Source: Polaromonas sp. (GTDB lineage Bacteria; Pseudomonadota; Gammaproteobacteria; Burkholderiales; Burkholderiaceae_C). Taken from it: a stretch of DNA of 5,038 bases. Both the position numbers and the translations under genes were made by a program. This document shows, piece by piece, positions 1-5,038 of the stretch (position 1 is the first letter of the stretch; each line of letters opens with the position of its first letter). The notes under the pieces are model-generated. The model was given only the letters and a program-made list of their open reading frames with translations. It ran no database searches and was not told the DNA's origin. The stretch is from contig JAQGMN010000365.1 of NCBI GenBank assembly GCA_028292345.1, positions 1-5,038 of the forward strand, written 5' to 3'.

Positions 1-304
1 ACTGTTCGCTGGATGACGTCAACATCACCACCGGCACCAGCGCGGTCAACGGGTGGGCTCGCACGCTGCGTAAAACATCAAGTCCCGACAGCTTGGGCAG
101 TTTCAAGTCCAGCAGGATGAACGTAGGCTGCTTTTGCGTATCTCGACCCGCATGCGCACCCTGCCCGAACAGGAAATCGAGCGCCTGGGCGCCGTCGCGG
201 GCAACTGCAATCTCTGCAGTGACACCCTGGTCGCGTAGCGTTAGCACGGACAGCTCCAGATGATCAGGATTGTCCTCGACTACAAGTATCAGCTGATCTT
301 TCAT
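1..304 (-). CDS. Response regulator receiver protein, CheY/Rcp1-like (3' end beyond window)
   Basis: This is the first 101 residues of a phosphoreceiver domain, beginning MKDQLILVVEDNPDHLEL. The acidic Mg-binding pair is E10/D11, the phosphoacceptor is D66 in ILLDLKLPKLSG, and the conserved Thr is T96 in VVMLTSSSEQ. The conserved Lys expected about 20 residues later lies off the window. The long, polar alpha2-beta3 stretch (about residues 47-60) and the KLPKLSGLDVLR signature are typical of Rcp1-type regulators, which are usually a receiver alone of about 140-150 residues and take phosphate from a PAS or phytochrome-type histidine kinase. Whether an output domain follows cannot be seen. I chose the ATG at 304 because AAGGA lies 5 bases upstream; an in-frame ATG two codons earlier (310) would overlap that ribosome site. 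The gene is separated from the upstream gene by an AT-rich spacer, so it probably has its own promoter. The cognate kinase is not in view. Confidence 0.88.
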   Translation of the reverse strand, partial: MKDQLILVVEDNPDHLELSVLTLRDQGVTAEIAVARDGAQALDFLFGQGAHAGRDTQKQPTFILLDLKLPKLSGLDVLRSVRAHPLTALVPVVMLTSSSEQ

Positions 305-343
305 GAGCATCCTTAAGTGCCAGGAAATCATTTATCATTTTTT

Positions 344-360
344 TATCAAAAAAATTGATA
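344..360. repeat. Inverted repeat TATCAA-N5-TTGATA
   Basis: Perfect 6-bp arms flank five A residues, about 40 bp upstream of the response regulator start. It could be an operator for a dimeric regulator. On the minus strand it also comes within one mismatch (the last base) of the classical IHF consensus WATCAANNNNTTR. There is no GC-rich stem, so it is a poor terminator. Confidence 0.4.
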
Positions 361-430
361 TCGTTTTTCTATCATATTGCACCTTGTTGAGCTGGCCAGT
401 AAATGCTTGGCGGATACCGATTACAAAACG

Positions 431-442
431 TGACATTTGTCA
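431..442. repeat. Palindrome TGACA-TT-TGTCA beside the ygjP-like stop codon
   Basis: A perfect 5-bp inverted repeat starts one base after the stop codon at 446-444. Read on the minus strand it is followed two bases later by TTTT, so it might act as a weak terminator. The stem is short and the loop too tight for full pairing, so an operator role or chance is equally likely. Confidence 0.25.
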
Positions 443-443
443 G

Positions 444-1553
444 CTATTCCCAACGCGGCATGCCCTGGCTCTTTAATTCACCTCGAAGCACAGCGTAATT
501 CGGCACCACCGCCCTGACGGTGTCCCAGAACTGGGGGCTGTGGTTCATCACCCGCAAGTGGCTGAGCTCATGCACGACCACATAGTCAATCACCGGCAAC
601 CGGAAATGAATCAAGCGCCAATTGAGCCGGATAGAACCGTCGGCATTTGCGCTGCCCCAGCGGGTGCCGGCGCTGGACAGGCTTAGCTTGCGCCACTGAA
701 CGCCCAGCGTCGGCGCGAAATGCTCCAGTCGGCCGGCGAAAACCGCACGCGCCTGACGCATCAGCCACGTCTGGACCGCATCGCGTATCTGCTCGCCGGA
801 TGCGGTGTGGGGCAAACCGATATGAAGCAGCAACTCGCCTCCTCTTGGCTCGCTGACGGCGTCGACGATCGAGACGGATTTCAGCGCGCCGCTGCCGCCG
901 CTGAACAGCTGAGCACCGGCTTCCCGGAAATCATGGCGCGGATCCAGGACCAGCGTGACCGTCTGGCCCATCAGCGGCAGGCTGGCACCGTCGGCCCAGG
1001 TCATGCGCGTGGTTTCCAGCCGCTCCTTCAGTTGCCGGGCTTCTGCCAGCTTTTTCAGGATCCAGCCGGATTTGTCGAGGAGCGCCTTCTCAACTTCATG
1101 CAGCGCCACCCATTTCGGTGCACGCACTGCCAGTCCGTCGGGGCCGACTGAAAAACCAATCGTGCGGCGCTTGCCGCGCGCAAACGCATAGGCCACAAGC
1201 GTGTCACCGAAAAGCAGCTGGCGCGTGGCCTGCGGATGGCGAAAAGCCACCGGCAACAGCGACTGCTGCACGGTTTGCAGCGGAAAAACGGTGCCGTTTA
1301 TGCAGGCGTCTGCAGGTGCGGCAGGGCCGTCCTGCACCGCATCAGGCCATGCAGGCGAGGTCGCTGGCTTGCTCGCCACTACAGGTGTCAAGGGTTCGCC
1401 CCAGAGGTCTACCAGGGGCTGAGCAGTTTGCTGCGTCTCGCCGCGTGATGGCGGGGGTGCGCGGGGCGGGCGGCCGGCCTTGCGGCGGGGCTCGGGTCGC
1501 TGCCCGGACGCGGGTTCCAGAAAACCCAATGCGAACTGCAGAAATGTTTGCAT
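444..1553 (-). CDS. YgjP/DUF45-type metal-dependent hydrolase (M48-like) with long N-terminal extension
   Basis: A 369-residue protein of the YgjP (DUF45, WrbA-unrelated, SprT-like fold) group. The zinc site is HELSH at 328-332 with third ligand H338 in NHSPQFW, preceded by RWGSANADGSIRLNWRLI from R298, the usual family hallmark (normally RWGSC). Residues 129-146 (RRTIGFSVGPDG...VRAP) and WILKK at 164-168 match the family's N-terminal half. The family is usually about 230-250 residues; here residues 1 to about 100 are extra, starting with a short hydrophobic helix (MQTFLQFALGFLEP) and then proline, alanine and arginine-rich, apparently disordered sequence. The physiological role is poorly defined: family members are annotated as metallopeptidases, and from memory the E. 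coli homologue has been reported as a UTP pyrophosphatase. The start at 1553 has only a weak ribosome site (GAAACG). It lies 66 bp after plsC and is probably co-transcribed with it. Confidence 0.88.
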   Translation of the reverse strand: MQTFLQFALGFLEPASGQRPEPRRKAGRPPRAPPPSRGETQQTAQPLVDLWGEPLTPVVASKPATSPAWPDAVQDGPAAPADACINGTVFPLQTVQQSLLPVAFRHPQATRQLLFGDTLVAYAFARGKRRTIGFSVGPDGLAVRAPKWVALHEVEKALLDKSGWILKKLAEARQLKERLETTRMTWADGASLPLMGQTVTLVLDPRHDFREAGAQLFSGGSGALKSVSIVDAVSEPRGGELLLHIGLPHTASGEQIRDAVQTWLMRQARAVFAGRLEHFAPTLGVQWRKLSLSSAGTRWGSANADGSIRLNWRLIHFRLPVIDYVVVHELSHLRVMNHSPQFWDTVRAVVPNYAVLRGELKSQGMPRWE

Positions 1554-1584
1554 CGTTTCAGATTAATGCGCGCAGGGTTCGAGC

Positions 1585-1599
1585 CTGGGATTGCCCCAG
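1585..1599. repeat. Short GC hairpin in the plsC - ygjP spacer
   Basis: CTGGG and CCCAG arms enclose a five-base loop in the 66-bp gap between the two genes. No T run follows on the minus strand, so it is not a terminator. It could slow 3' decay of the plsC message or be chance. Confidence 0.2.
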
Positions 1600-1619
1600 C
1601 AGGTGCGTATCGGGAAAAG

Positions 1620-2393
1620 TCAATGTATTTTGGTCACGGCCACCGGTGTGGGCTGGCCGGCAACATAGGCCTGCGGGTCGAGCCGGCGCATTTCGGTCTC
1701 GATCCATTCCTCTACCTCGCGCATCAGTTCGTCGGGTTGCCGGCCGGCGCTGGGAATCGGTTTGCCAATCGAGATATCGACAATGCCGGGCCGCTTGATG
1801 AAGGCCTTGCGGGGCCAGCATTTGGCCGATGTCACGGCGACAGGAATCACCGGCGCACCGGTTTCAATCGCCAGGCGTGTACCGCCGCTTTTGTAAACAC
1901 CTTTCTGGCCGCGCGGAATGCGTGTGCCTTCCGGAAACATGATGACCCAGGTGCCCTGCGCCATCAGACGCTTGCCCTGTGCCACCACCTTGCTGAAAGC
2001 CTGCGACCGCTGGCTGCGGTCAATATGGATCATGTCCATCCGGGCCATGGCCCAGCCGAAAAACGGCACATACAGCAGTTCTTTCTTGAAGACATAGGCC
2101 AGCGGGTGCGGCATGATCGCCGGCATGCTCAGCGTCTCCCAGGTTGACTGGTGCTTGACCAGCAGCACCGCAGCGCTTGTTTGGCCGGTGGGCAGGTTTT
2201 CCATGCCCGTCACCCGATTTTCAATGCCCAGAATGGTGGTGCCACCCCTGACGGCTACCTTCAACCAGCCGGCGCACATCCAGTAGATCTGGGTGCTGCT
2301 GCCCACCAGCGAGAACACCAGCACCGCCAGCGCCCACGGAATGATGGTTACCGCCATCCACAGCATGTGAAGAATTGATCGAACGAGGGGCAT
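1620..2393 (-). CDS. plsC: 1-acyl-sn-glycerol-3-phosphate acyltransferase (PlsC family)
   Basis: A 257-residue inner-membrane acyltransferase expected to transfer an acyl group to lysophosphatidic acid, giving phosphatidic acid for phospholipid synthesis. An N-terminal hydrophobic segment (about residues 10-30, HMLWMAVTIIPWALAVLVFS) anchors it. The blocks appear in order: motif I KHQSTWE with catalytic H81 and E86; motif II around GWAMARMDMIHIDRS; motif III FPEGTR at 153-158, the phosphate-binding block; and motif IV VIPVAVTSAKCW. Motif I is HxxxxE rather than the textbook HxxxxD, which I recall as common in betaproteobacterial homologues (KHQSxWET). The ATG at 2393 is preferred because GGAAAG lies 6 bases upstream and the hydrophobic anchor follows at once. 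An upstream in-frame TTG at 2432 would add 13 residues (MCFSSSCFHGKSC) without a good ribosome site. gmhB lies 126 bp upstream. A broader acyl acceptor range (lysophospholipids, ornithine lipids) cannot be excluded. Confidence 0.92.
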   Translation of the reverse strand: MPLVRSILHMLWMAVTIIPWALAVLVFSLVGSSTQIYWMCAGWLKVAVRGGTTILGIENRVTGMENLPTGQTSAAVLLVKHQSTWETLSMPAIMPHPLAYVFKKELLYVPFFGWAMARMDMIHIDRSQRSQAFSKVVAQGKRLMAQGTWVIMFPEGTRIPRGQKGVYKSGGTRLAIETGAPVIPVAVTSAKCWPRKAFIKRPGIVDISIGKPIPSAGRQPDELMREVEEWIETEMRRLDPQAYVAGQPTPVAVTKIH

Positions 2394-2395
2394 GC

Positions 2396-2407
2396 AAGAC
2401 TTTCCGT
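2396..2407 (-). promoter_or_regulatory. Ribosome binding site that decides the plsC start
   Basis: On the minus strand GGAAAG sits 6 bases before the ATG at 2393. This supports that ATG over the upstream TTG at 2432, which would place this site inside the coding region. Confidence 0.6.
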
Positions 2408-2466
2408 GAAAACAGGACGATGAAAAACACAAGGAGCAGGCTTACCGCTTTTTATAAAGCTTTTAT

Positions 2467-2514
2467 GCCTCTAGCCCTTTTACCATGCGGAGAAGTAGCT
2501 ATCAATTTGATACC
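2467..2514 (-). repeat. Probable dispersed intergenic palindromic repeat of the Comamonadaceae type
   Basis: Read on the minus strand, this 48-bp stretch starts GGTATCAAATTGATAGCT and ends GGGCTAGAGGC. From memory this matches the two ends of an abundant intergenic repeat in Polaromonas, Acidovorax, Rhodoferax and Variovorax genomes (ctATCAAatTGATAGCTgct ... GCGCTAGAGGCc). The usual central self-complementary part (GCGCTT...AAGCGC) is degraded here. The left end holds a palindrome, TATCAA-T-TTGATA, at 2500-2512. It starts 5 bases after the gmhB stop codon. The assignment rests on recall and was not searched. Confidence 0.5.
2477..2505 (-). promoter_or_regulatory. Candidate sigma-70 promoter for plsC
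   Basis: On the minus strand TTGATA (2505-2500, 5 of 6 bases of TTGACA) is followed, after exactly 17 bases, by TAAAAG (2482-2477, 4 of 6 of TATAAT). This would place transcription start roughly 75-80 bases before the plsC ATG. The -35 box is one arm of the palindrome in the intergenic repeat. AT-rich DNA gives many chance matches, so this is a weak call. Confidence 0.3.
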
Positions 2515-2519
2515 AAAAA

Positions 2520-3080
2520 CTAAACCGGTAGGGATTCCCGCTCCAGGATCAAATCGGCAAATGCGCTCAGGTCCCGGTGAACCAGTGTGCCGCCCGGCAA
2601 CCCGTCGGGCAGCGGCGCGCCACGGTATCGCTCAGCCTTGCCGGTAAGCACCAGATGGGGCTCGCAACCGGCGGCCGCACCTGCTTGAAGATCACGCAGT
2701 GAATCGCCTGCGGTAGGCACGCCTTTAAGCGGCACGCCAAAGCGGGCGCCAATCTGCTCGAAGAGGCCCGGCAAAGGTTTGCGGCACTGGCAGTCTTCTT
2801 CGGGGCTGTGGGGGCAGTAAAAAACCGCGTCGACACGCCCGCCAAGCGCAGCCAGCAGCTTGAACATCTTGGCATGCATGGCGTTCAGTGCCGCCAAGTC
2901 AAAAAGGCCCCGGCCCAGACCCGACTGGTTGGACGCGATGACGACATGCCAGCCTGCCTGGTTCAGTCGGGCCATCGCTTCCAGCGAGCCTGGCAGGGGC
3001 ACCCACTCCTCGGGACTTTTGACAAAGTCCTCGCTGTCGCTGTTGATGGTGCCGTCACGGTCGAGGATGACGAGTTTCAT
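2520..3080 (-). CDS. gmhB: D-glycero-beta-D-manno-heptose 1,7-bisphosphate 7-phosphatase
   Basis: A 186-residue cytoplasmic HAD-family phosphatase. It removes the 7-phosphate from D-glycero-D-manno-heptose 1,7-bisphosphate on the ADP-heptose route to the LPS inner core. HAD motif I is LDRDGT with nucleophile D7 and acid/base D9; motif II is S50 in ASNQSGLGRG; motif III includes R100/K101; motif IV is GDSLRDL with D126 and D130. The zinc-binding signature is C89-x-H91 with C97-x-C99 (YCPHSPEEDCQCRKP), the marker separating GmhB from other HADs; the loop between the pairs is shorter than in E. coli. Length fits the family (about 190). The ATG at 3080 overlaps the TGA of the upstream membrane gene as ATGA, and no strong ribosome site is visible, so translation is probably coupled. 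The same frame stays open upstream to 3470, but that part is out-of-frame membrane-protein sequence. Histidinol-phosphate phosphatase is the main alternative, less likely given the setting. Confidence 0.93.
   Translation of the reverse strand: MKLVILDRDGTINSDSEDFVKSPEEWVPLPGSLEAMARLNQAGWHVVIASNQSGLGRGLFDLAALNAMHAKMFKLLAALGGRVDAVFYCPHSPEEDCQCRKPLPGLFEQIGARFGVPLKGVPTAGDSLRDLQAGAAAGCEPHLVLTGKAERYRGAPLPDGLPGGTLVHRDLSAFADLILERESLPV
3077..3080 (-). promoter_or_regulatory. ATGA stop/start overlap coupling the membrane gene to gmhB
   Basis: The TGA ending the membrane protein (3079-3077) shares bases with the gmhB ATG (3080-3078). No clear Shine-Dalgarno sequence precedes gmhB; the closest is GAAG about 10 bases upstream. 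Reinitiation by the terminating ribosome is therefore the likely way gmhB is translated. Confidence 0.65.
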
Positions 3081-3742
3081 GGGATGGGCTTCAAGGGGGA
3101 AGCCGGCGGCGCAGCCTGCCAGCGGGTGACAAACAGGCCGCTGAAGCGGCCGGGAACGAGCTGCAGCGCCAGCATGTCGCCGGGCTTGAGCAATGCGGCG
3201 CCGGCATCGCCCATCAGCAGGCGGTGGGGAACGGCCAGGCCGTCGATCTGCAGCACCAGTTCGGTGCCCCCCAGGCTGCGCAGGCTGGCGGGCTTGAACT
3301 GGGCGGTCACCACCCGGGCCCGTGCCCAGGCCTGCGGCGCGGGCGCTGCGGCCGCCATGCCCTGCCAGACCAGTCCCTGCCGGTTGATATGGCGCTCTAC
3401 CTGCGCGCCGCTGCCGGCCAGCCAGAGCAGCAGCCAGGCCGCGCCCATCACCGGCATGACACGCCGCCAACCCAGCCGGTAAACGACCAGCCCCGACGCG
3501 ACCAGCAAGGCCAGCGCCAGGGCCACCGGCCAGAGCAGGTCCAGCGTGCCGGCCGTGGTGGACACCGGCACCAGCGGCAGCGCCGGCACGGCGCTCTGGC
3601 GGTCGTCCATCAGCTGCAGCAGCCAGCGCACCGCGACCATGAACGCCGGCGGCCCGAACAGCAGCCAGGCGGTGCGCTGCGAGGTCCAGCCATTGCCGGC
3701 GGGACCCGGTCCGCTGCTCGTCAATGGTTCGGTGAAAGGCAT
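3077..3742 (-). CDS. Unrecognised inner-membrane protein, three predicted helices
   Basis: A 221-residue protein I cannot assign to a named family. Hydrophobic segments lie at about 24-44 (AWLLFGPPAFMVAVRWLLQL), 68-90 (LLWPVALALALLVASGLVVY) and 94-112 (VMPVMGAAWLLLWLAGSG). The loop RLGWRR between helices two and three is basic. By the positive-inside rule this puts the N-terminus in the cytoplasm and the C-terminal 110 residues in the periplasm. That C-terminal part looks beta-rich and soluble (RARVVTAQFKPASLRSLGGTELVLQIDG ... GDMLALQLVPGRF), with no catalytic motif I can see. No signal peptide and no cysteine pairs are seen. The start ATG is 7 bp after the glyS stop, and the stop overlaps gmhB by 4 bp, so the gene is embedded in the operon. 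An envelope-linked role is inferred only from gmhB and plsC nearby. Confidence 0.8.
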   Translation of the reverse strand: MPFTEPLTSSGPGPAGNGWTSQRTAWLLFGPPAFMVAVRWLLQLMDDRQSAVPALPLVPVSTTAGTLDLLWPVALALALLVASGLVVYRLGWRRVMPVMGAAWLLLWLAGSGAQVERHINRQGLVWQGMAAAAPAPQAWARARVVTAQFKPASLRSLGGTELVLQIDGLAVPHRLLMGDAGAALLKPGDMLALQLVPGRFSGLFVTRWQAAPPASPLKPIP

Positions 3743-3749
3743 GGCCGGA

Positions 3750-5038
3750 TCAAGCCGCCAGTCGCGACAGGTCGGCCACCCGGTTCATGGCGCCGTGCAG
3801 GCTTTTCAGCAGCCCCTGGCGGTTCAGCCGCAGGTCGAGTTCTTCCGCATTGACCATCACGCCGTCGAAGAAGGCATCGACCGGCGCGCGCAGGGCGGCC
3901 AGGGTCTGCAGCGACGCGGCATGGTCGCCGGCATCGAACTGCGCGTTGGCAGCAGGAACGATGTCCTTCATCGCCGCGTACAGGGCGATCTCGGCGGGTT
4001 CTTTCAGCAGCAGCTCGCTGACATGCGGGTCGACTTCCTGGGCTTTTTTCAGGATGTTGCCGATGCGCTTGTTGGCGGCCGCCAGGGCGGGGGCTTCGGG
4101 CAATGCCGAAAAGGCGCGCACGGCGGACAGGCGCCGGGCCACGTCGCCCAGGCGCTGCGGCTTTTGGGAAACGACTGAATCGACTTCCTGCGCGCTGAAA
4201 CCCTGTTCGCGCAAGGAGCCGGCGAGGCGGTCGTAGATGAAGTCGGTCAGCGCAGGCGATGCGGCACTGATCCTGTCGCCGAAGACAGTCGCGGCATCGG
4301 CCGCCAGCGCCGTTAGATCCAGCGGCAGGTCTTTTTCCACCAGCATGCGGATCACGCCCAGCGCATGGCGGCGCAGCGCGAACGGGTCCTTGTCGCCGGT
4401 GGGCAGGTTGCCGATGCCGAACATGCCGACCAGCGTTTCGAGCTTGTCGGCCAGCGCGACGGCGACGCCCACGGGGTTGCGCGGAAGTTCATCGCCGGCA
4501 AAACGCGGCTTGTAATGGTCTTCAATCGCGTCGGCCACGTTCAGGCTCAGGCCGTCATTGAGCGCGTAGTAGCGGCCCATGATGCCCTGCAGTTCCGGAA
4601 ACTCACCCACCATGTCGGTGACCAGATCGCTCTTGGCCAGCAGCGCCGCCTGATCGGCCTGCGCGGCAAGCGTATCCCCGCCCAGTTGCTGGCCTATGGC
4701 TTTGGCAATGGCCCGCACGCGCTCGACGCGTTCGCCCTGCGAACCCAGCCTGTTGTGATAGACGACCTTGTCCAGCCCGGCCACGCGCGATTCCAGCGTC
4801 TTTTTCCGGTCCTGGTCGAAGAAAAATTTCGCATCGGCCAGACGCGGGCGCACCACGCGCTCGTTGCCGCCGATCACCGCGCTGGCATCCTCAGGGCTGA
4901 TGTTGCTGACCACCAGAAAACGGTTCGTCAGCTTGCCGCCAGCGTCGAGCAGCGGAAAGTATTTCTGGTTGGCCTTCATCGTCAGGATCAGGCATTCCTG
5001 CGGCACGTCCAGGAACTCCTTTTCAAACTCGCAGACCA
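3750..5038 (-). CDS. glyS: Glycyl-tRNA synthetase beta subunit (C-terminal part; N-terminus beyond window)
   Basis: The visible 428 residues are the C-terminal part of the roughly 700-residue beta subunit of the bacterial alpha2beta2 glycyl-tRNA synthetase, which charges tRNA-Gly in the cytoplasm and needs the alpha subunit GlyQ. The frame runs open to the window edge (VCEFEKEFLDVPQECLILTM...), so the GTG at 5006 is an internal valine, not a start. Family signatures in order, numbered from the first visible codon: NQKYFPLLD at about 23-31, AKFFFDQDRKKTLE at 69-82, the HD-like segment GRYYALNDG ... EDHYKPRFAGDELP ending near 185, ADKLETLVGMF at about 196-206, and PTGDKDPFALRR at 212-223. The C-terminal part, from about 320, is the DALR-like anticodon-binding domain and ends with FFDGVMVNAEE ... 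VADLSRLAA, the usual intact C-terminus. glyQ is expected just upstream, off the window. The next gene begins 7 bp downstream. Confidence 0.97.
   Translation of the reverse strand, partial: VCEFEKEFLDVPQECLILTMKANQKYFPLLDAGGKLTNRFLVVSNISPEDASAVIGGNERVVRPRLADAKFFFDQDRKKTLESRVAGLDKVVYHNRLGSQGERVERVRAIAKAIGQQLGGDTLAAQADQAALLAKSDLVTDMVGEFPELQGIMGRYYALNDGLSLNVADAIEDHYKPRFAGDELPRNPVGVAVALADKLETLVGMFGIGNLPTGDKDPFALRRHALGVIRMLVEKDLPLDLTALAADAATVFGDRISAASPALTDFIYDRLAGSLREQGFSAQEVDSVVSQKPQRLGDVARRLSAVRAFSALPEAPALAAANKRIGNILKKAQEVDPHVSELLLKEPAEIALYAAMKDIVPAANAQFDAGDHAASLQTLAALRAPVDAFFDGVMVNAEELDLRLNRQGLLKSLHGAMNRVADLSRLAA

Larger units (their letters stand above)
305..443. promoter_or_regulatory. AT-rich intergenic spacer, probable promoter region of the response regulator
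   Basis: The 139 bp between the ygjP-like stop and the response regulator start hold no gene. The part from about 325 to 376 is far richer in A and T than the rest of the window. It carries TATCA boxes at 333-337, 344-348 and 370-374, one inverted copy (TGATA) at 356-360, and runs of seven T (338-344), seven A (348-354) and five T (364-368). Such tracts suit bent DNA, an UP-like element or a binding site for a nucleoid protein. On the minus strand TATGAT (376-371) resembles a -10 box, but I found no convincing -35 at normal spacing, so no exact promoter is called. Confidence 0.4.

Noticed and set aside
1571..1597. tRNA T-arm look-alike (GGGTTCGAGCC) on the plus strand
   Set aside because: The stem does not pair in proper T-arm register, and no anticodon arm, D-arm or acceptor stem is found upstream.
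1118..1798. Plus-strand open frame of 226 codons
   Set aside because: It is antisense to the ygjP-like gene and the end of plsC, arginine-rich, with no recognisable motif; typical of GC-rich antisense frames.
1558..1821. Minus-strand 87-codon frame ending just before the ygjP-like start
   Set aside because: Most of it overlaps plsC in another frame, and it shows no domain or ribosome site.
2394..2466. Possible Rho-independent terminator between gmhB and plsC (GCTTT-TTAT-AAAGC)
   Set aside because: The stem is only 5 bp and AT-rich and no T run follows it on the minus strand.
3081..3470. Upstream in-frame extension of gmhB (130 extra residues)
   Set aside because: It overlaps the membrane protein gene in another frame, is Ala/Arg/Gly-rich low-complexity sequence, and GmhB homology starts exactly at the ATG at 3080.
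2808..4178. Several long plus-strand frames (about 209-224 codons) opposite gmhB, the membrane gene and glyS
   Set aside because: All lie opposite well-supported genes, have skewed composition (Gln/Arg/His or Ser/Ala-rich) and overlap one another.
4993..5006. GTG at 5006 or ATG at 4995 as the glyS start
   Set aside because: The frame continues upstream to the window edge with residues that match GlyS, so the gene is simply cut by the window.

Overview
The window reads as a stretch of core chromosome from a GC-rich betaproteobacterium, most likely Burkholderiales and probably family Comamonadaceae (Polaromonas, Rhodoferax or a relative). The evidence is the gene order glyS - (membrane protein) - gmhB - plsC - ygjP-like, the protein sequences, and an intergenic palindromic repeat resembling one I remember from that family. 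The genus is inference. All supported genes lie on the minus strand, so transcription runs from high to low coordinates.

Layout in transcription order: (1) 5038-3750, the C-terminal 428 residues of the glycyl-tRNA synthetase beta subunit, with its N-terminus beyond the window edge; (2) 3742-3077, an unrecognised three-helix membrane protein starting 7 bp after glyS; (3) 3080-2520, gmhB, a heptose-bisphosphate phosphatase of LPS core synthesis, overlapping the membrane gene by 4 bp (ATGA); (4) 2519-2394, an AT-rich spacer with a probable dispersed repeat and a candidate promoter; (5) 2393-1620, a PlsC-type acyltransferase; (6) 1553-444, a YgjP/DUF45-type zinc hydrolase with a long proline-rich N-terminal extension; (7) 443-305, a very AT-rich spacer with phased TATCA boxes; (8) 304-1, the first 101 residues of a stand-alone CheY/Rcp1-like response regulator.

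The tight spacing of glyS, the membrane gene and gmhB argues for one transcript. plsC and ygjP may be read through from it or served by a promoter in the 126-bp spacer. The shared theme of gmhB, plsC and the membrane protein is the cell envelope: LPS heptose supply and phosphatidic acid synthesis. The response regulator appears to start a separate unit.

No mobile element, CRISPR array, tRNA or rRNA is visible. I do not see an obviously new multi-gene system. The most interesting items are the unnamed membrane protein translationally coupled to gmhB, the repeat that may carry the plsC promoter, and the phased AT-rich leader of the response regulator.
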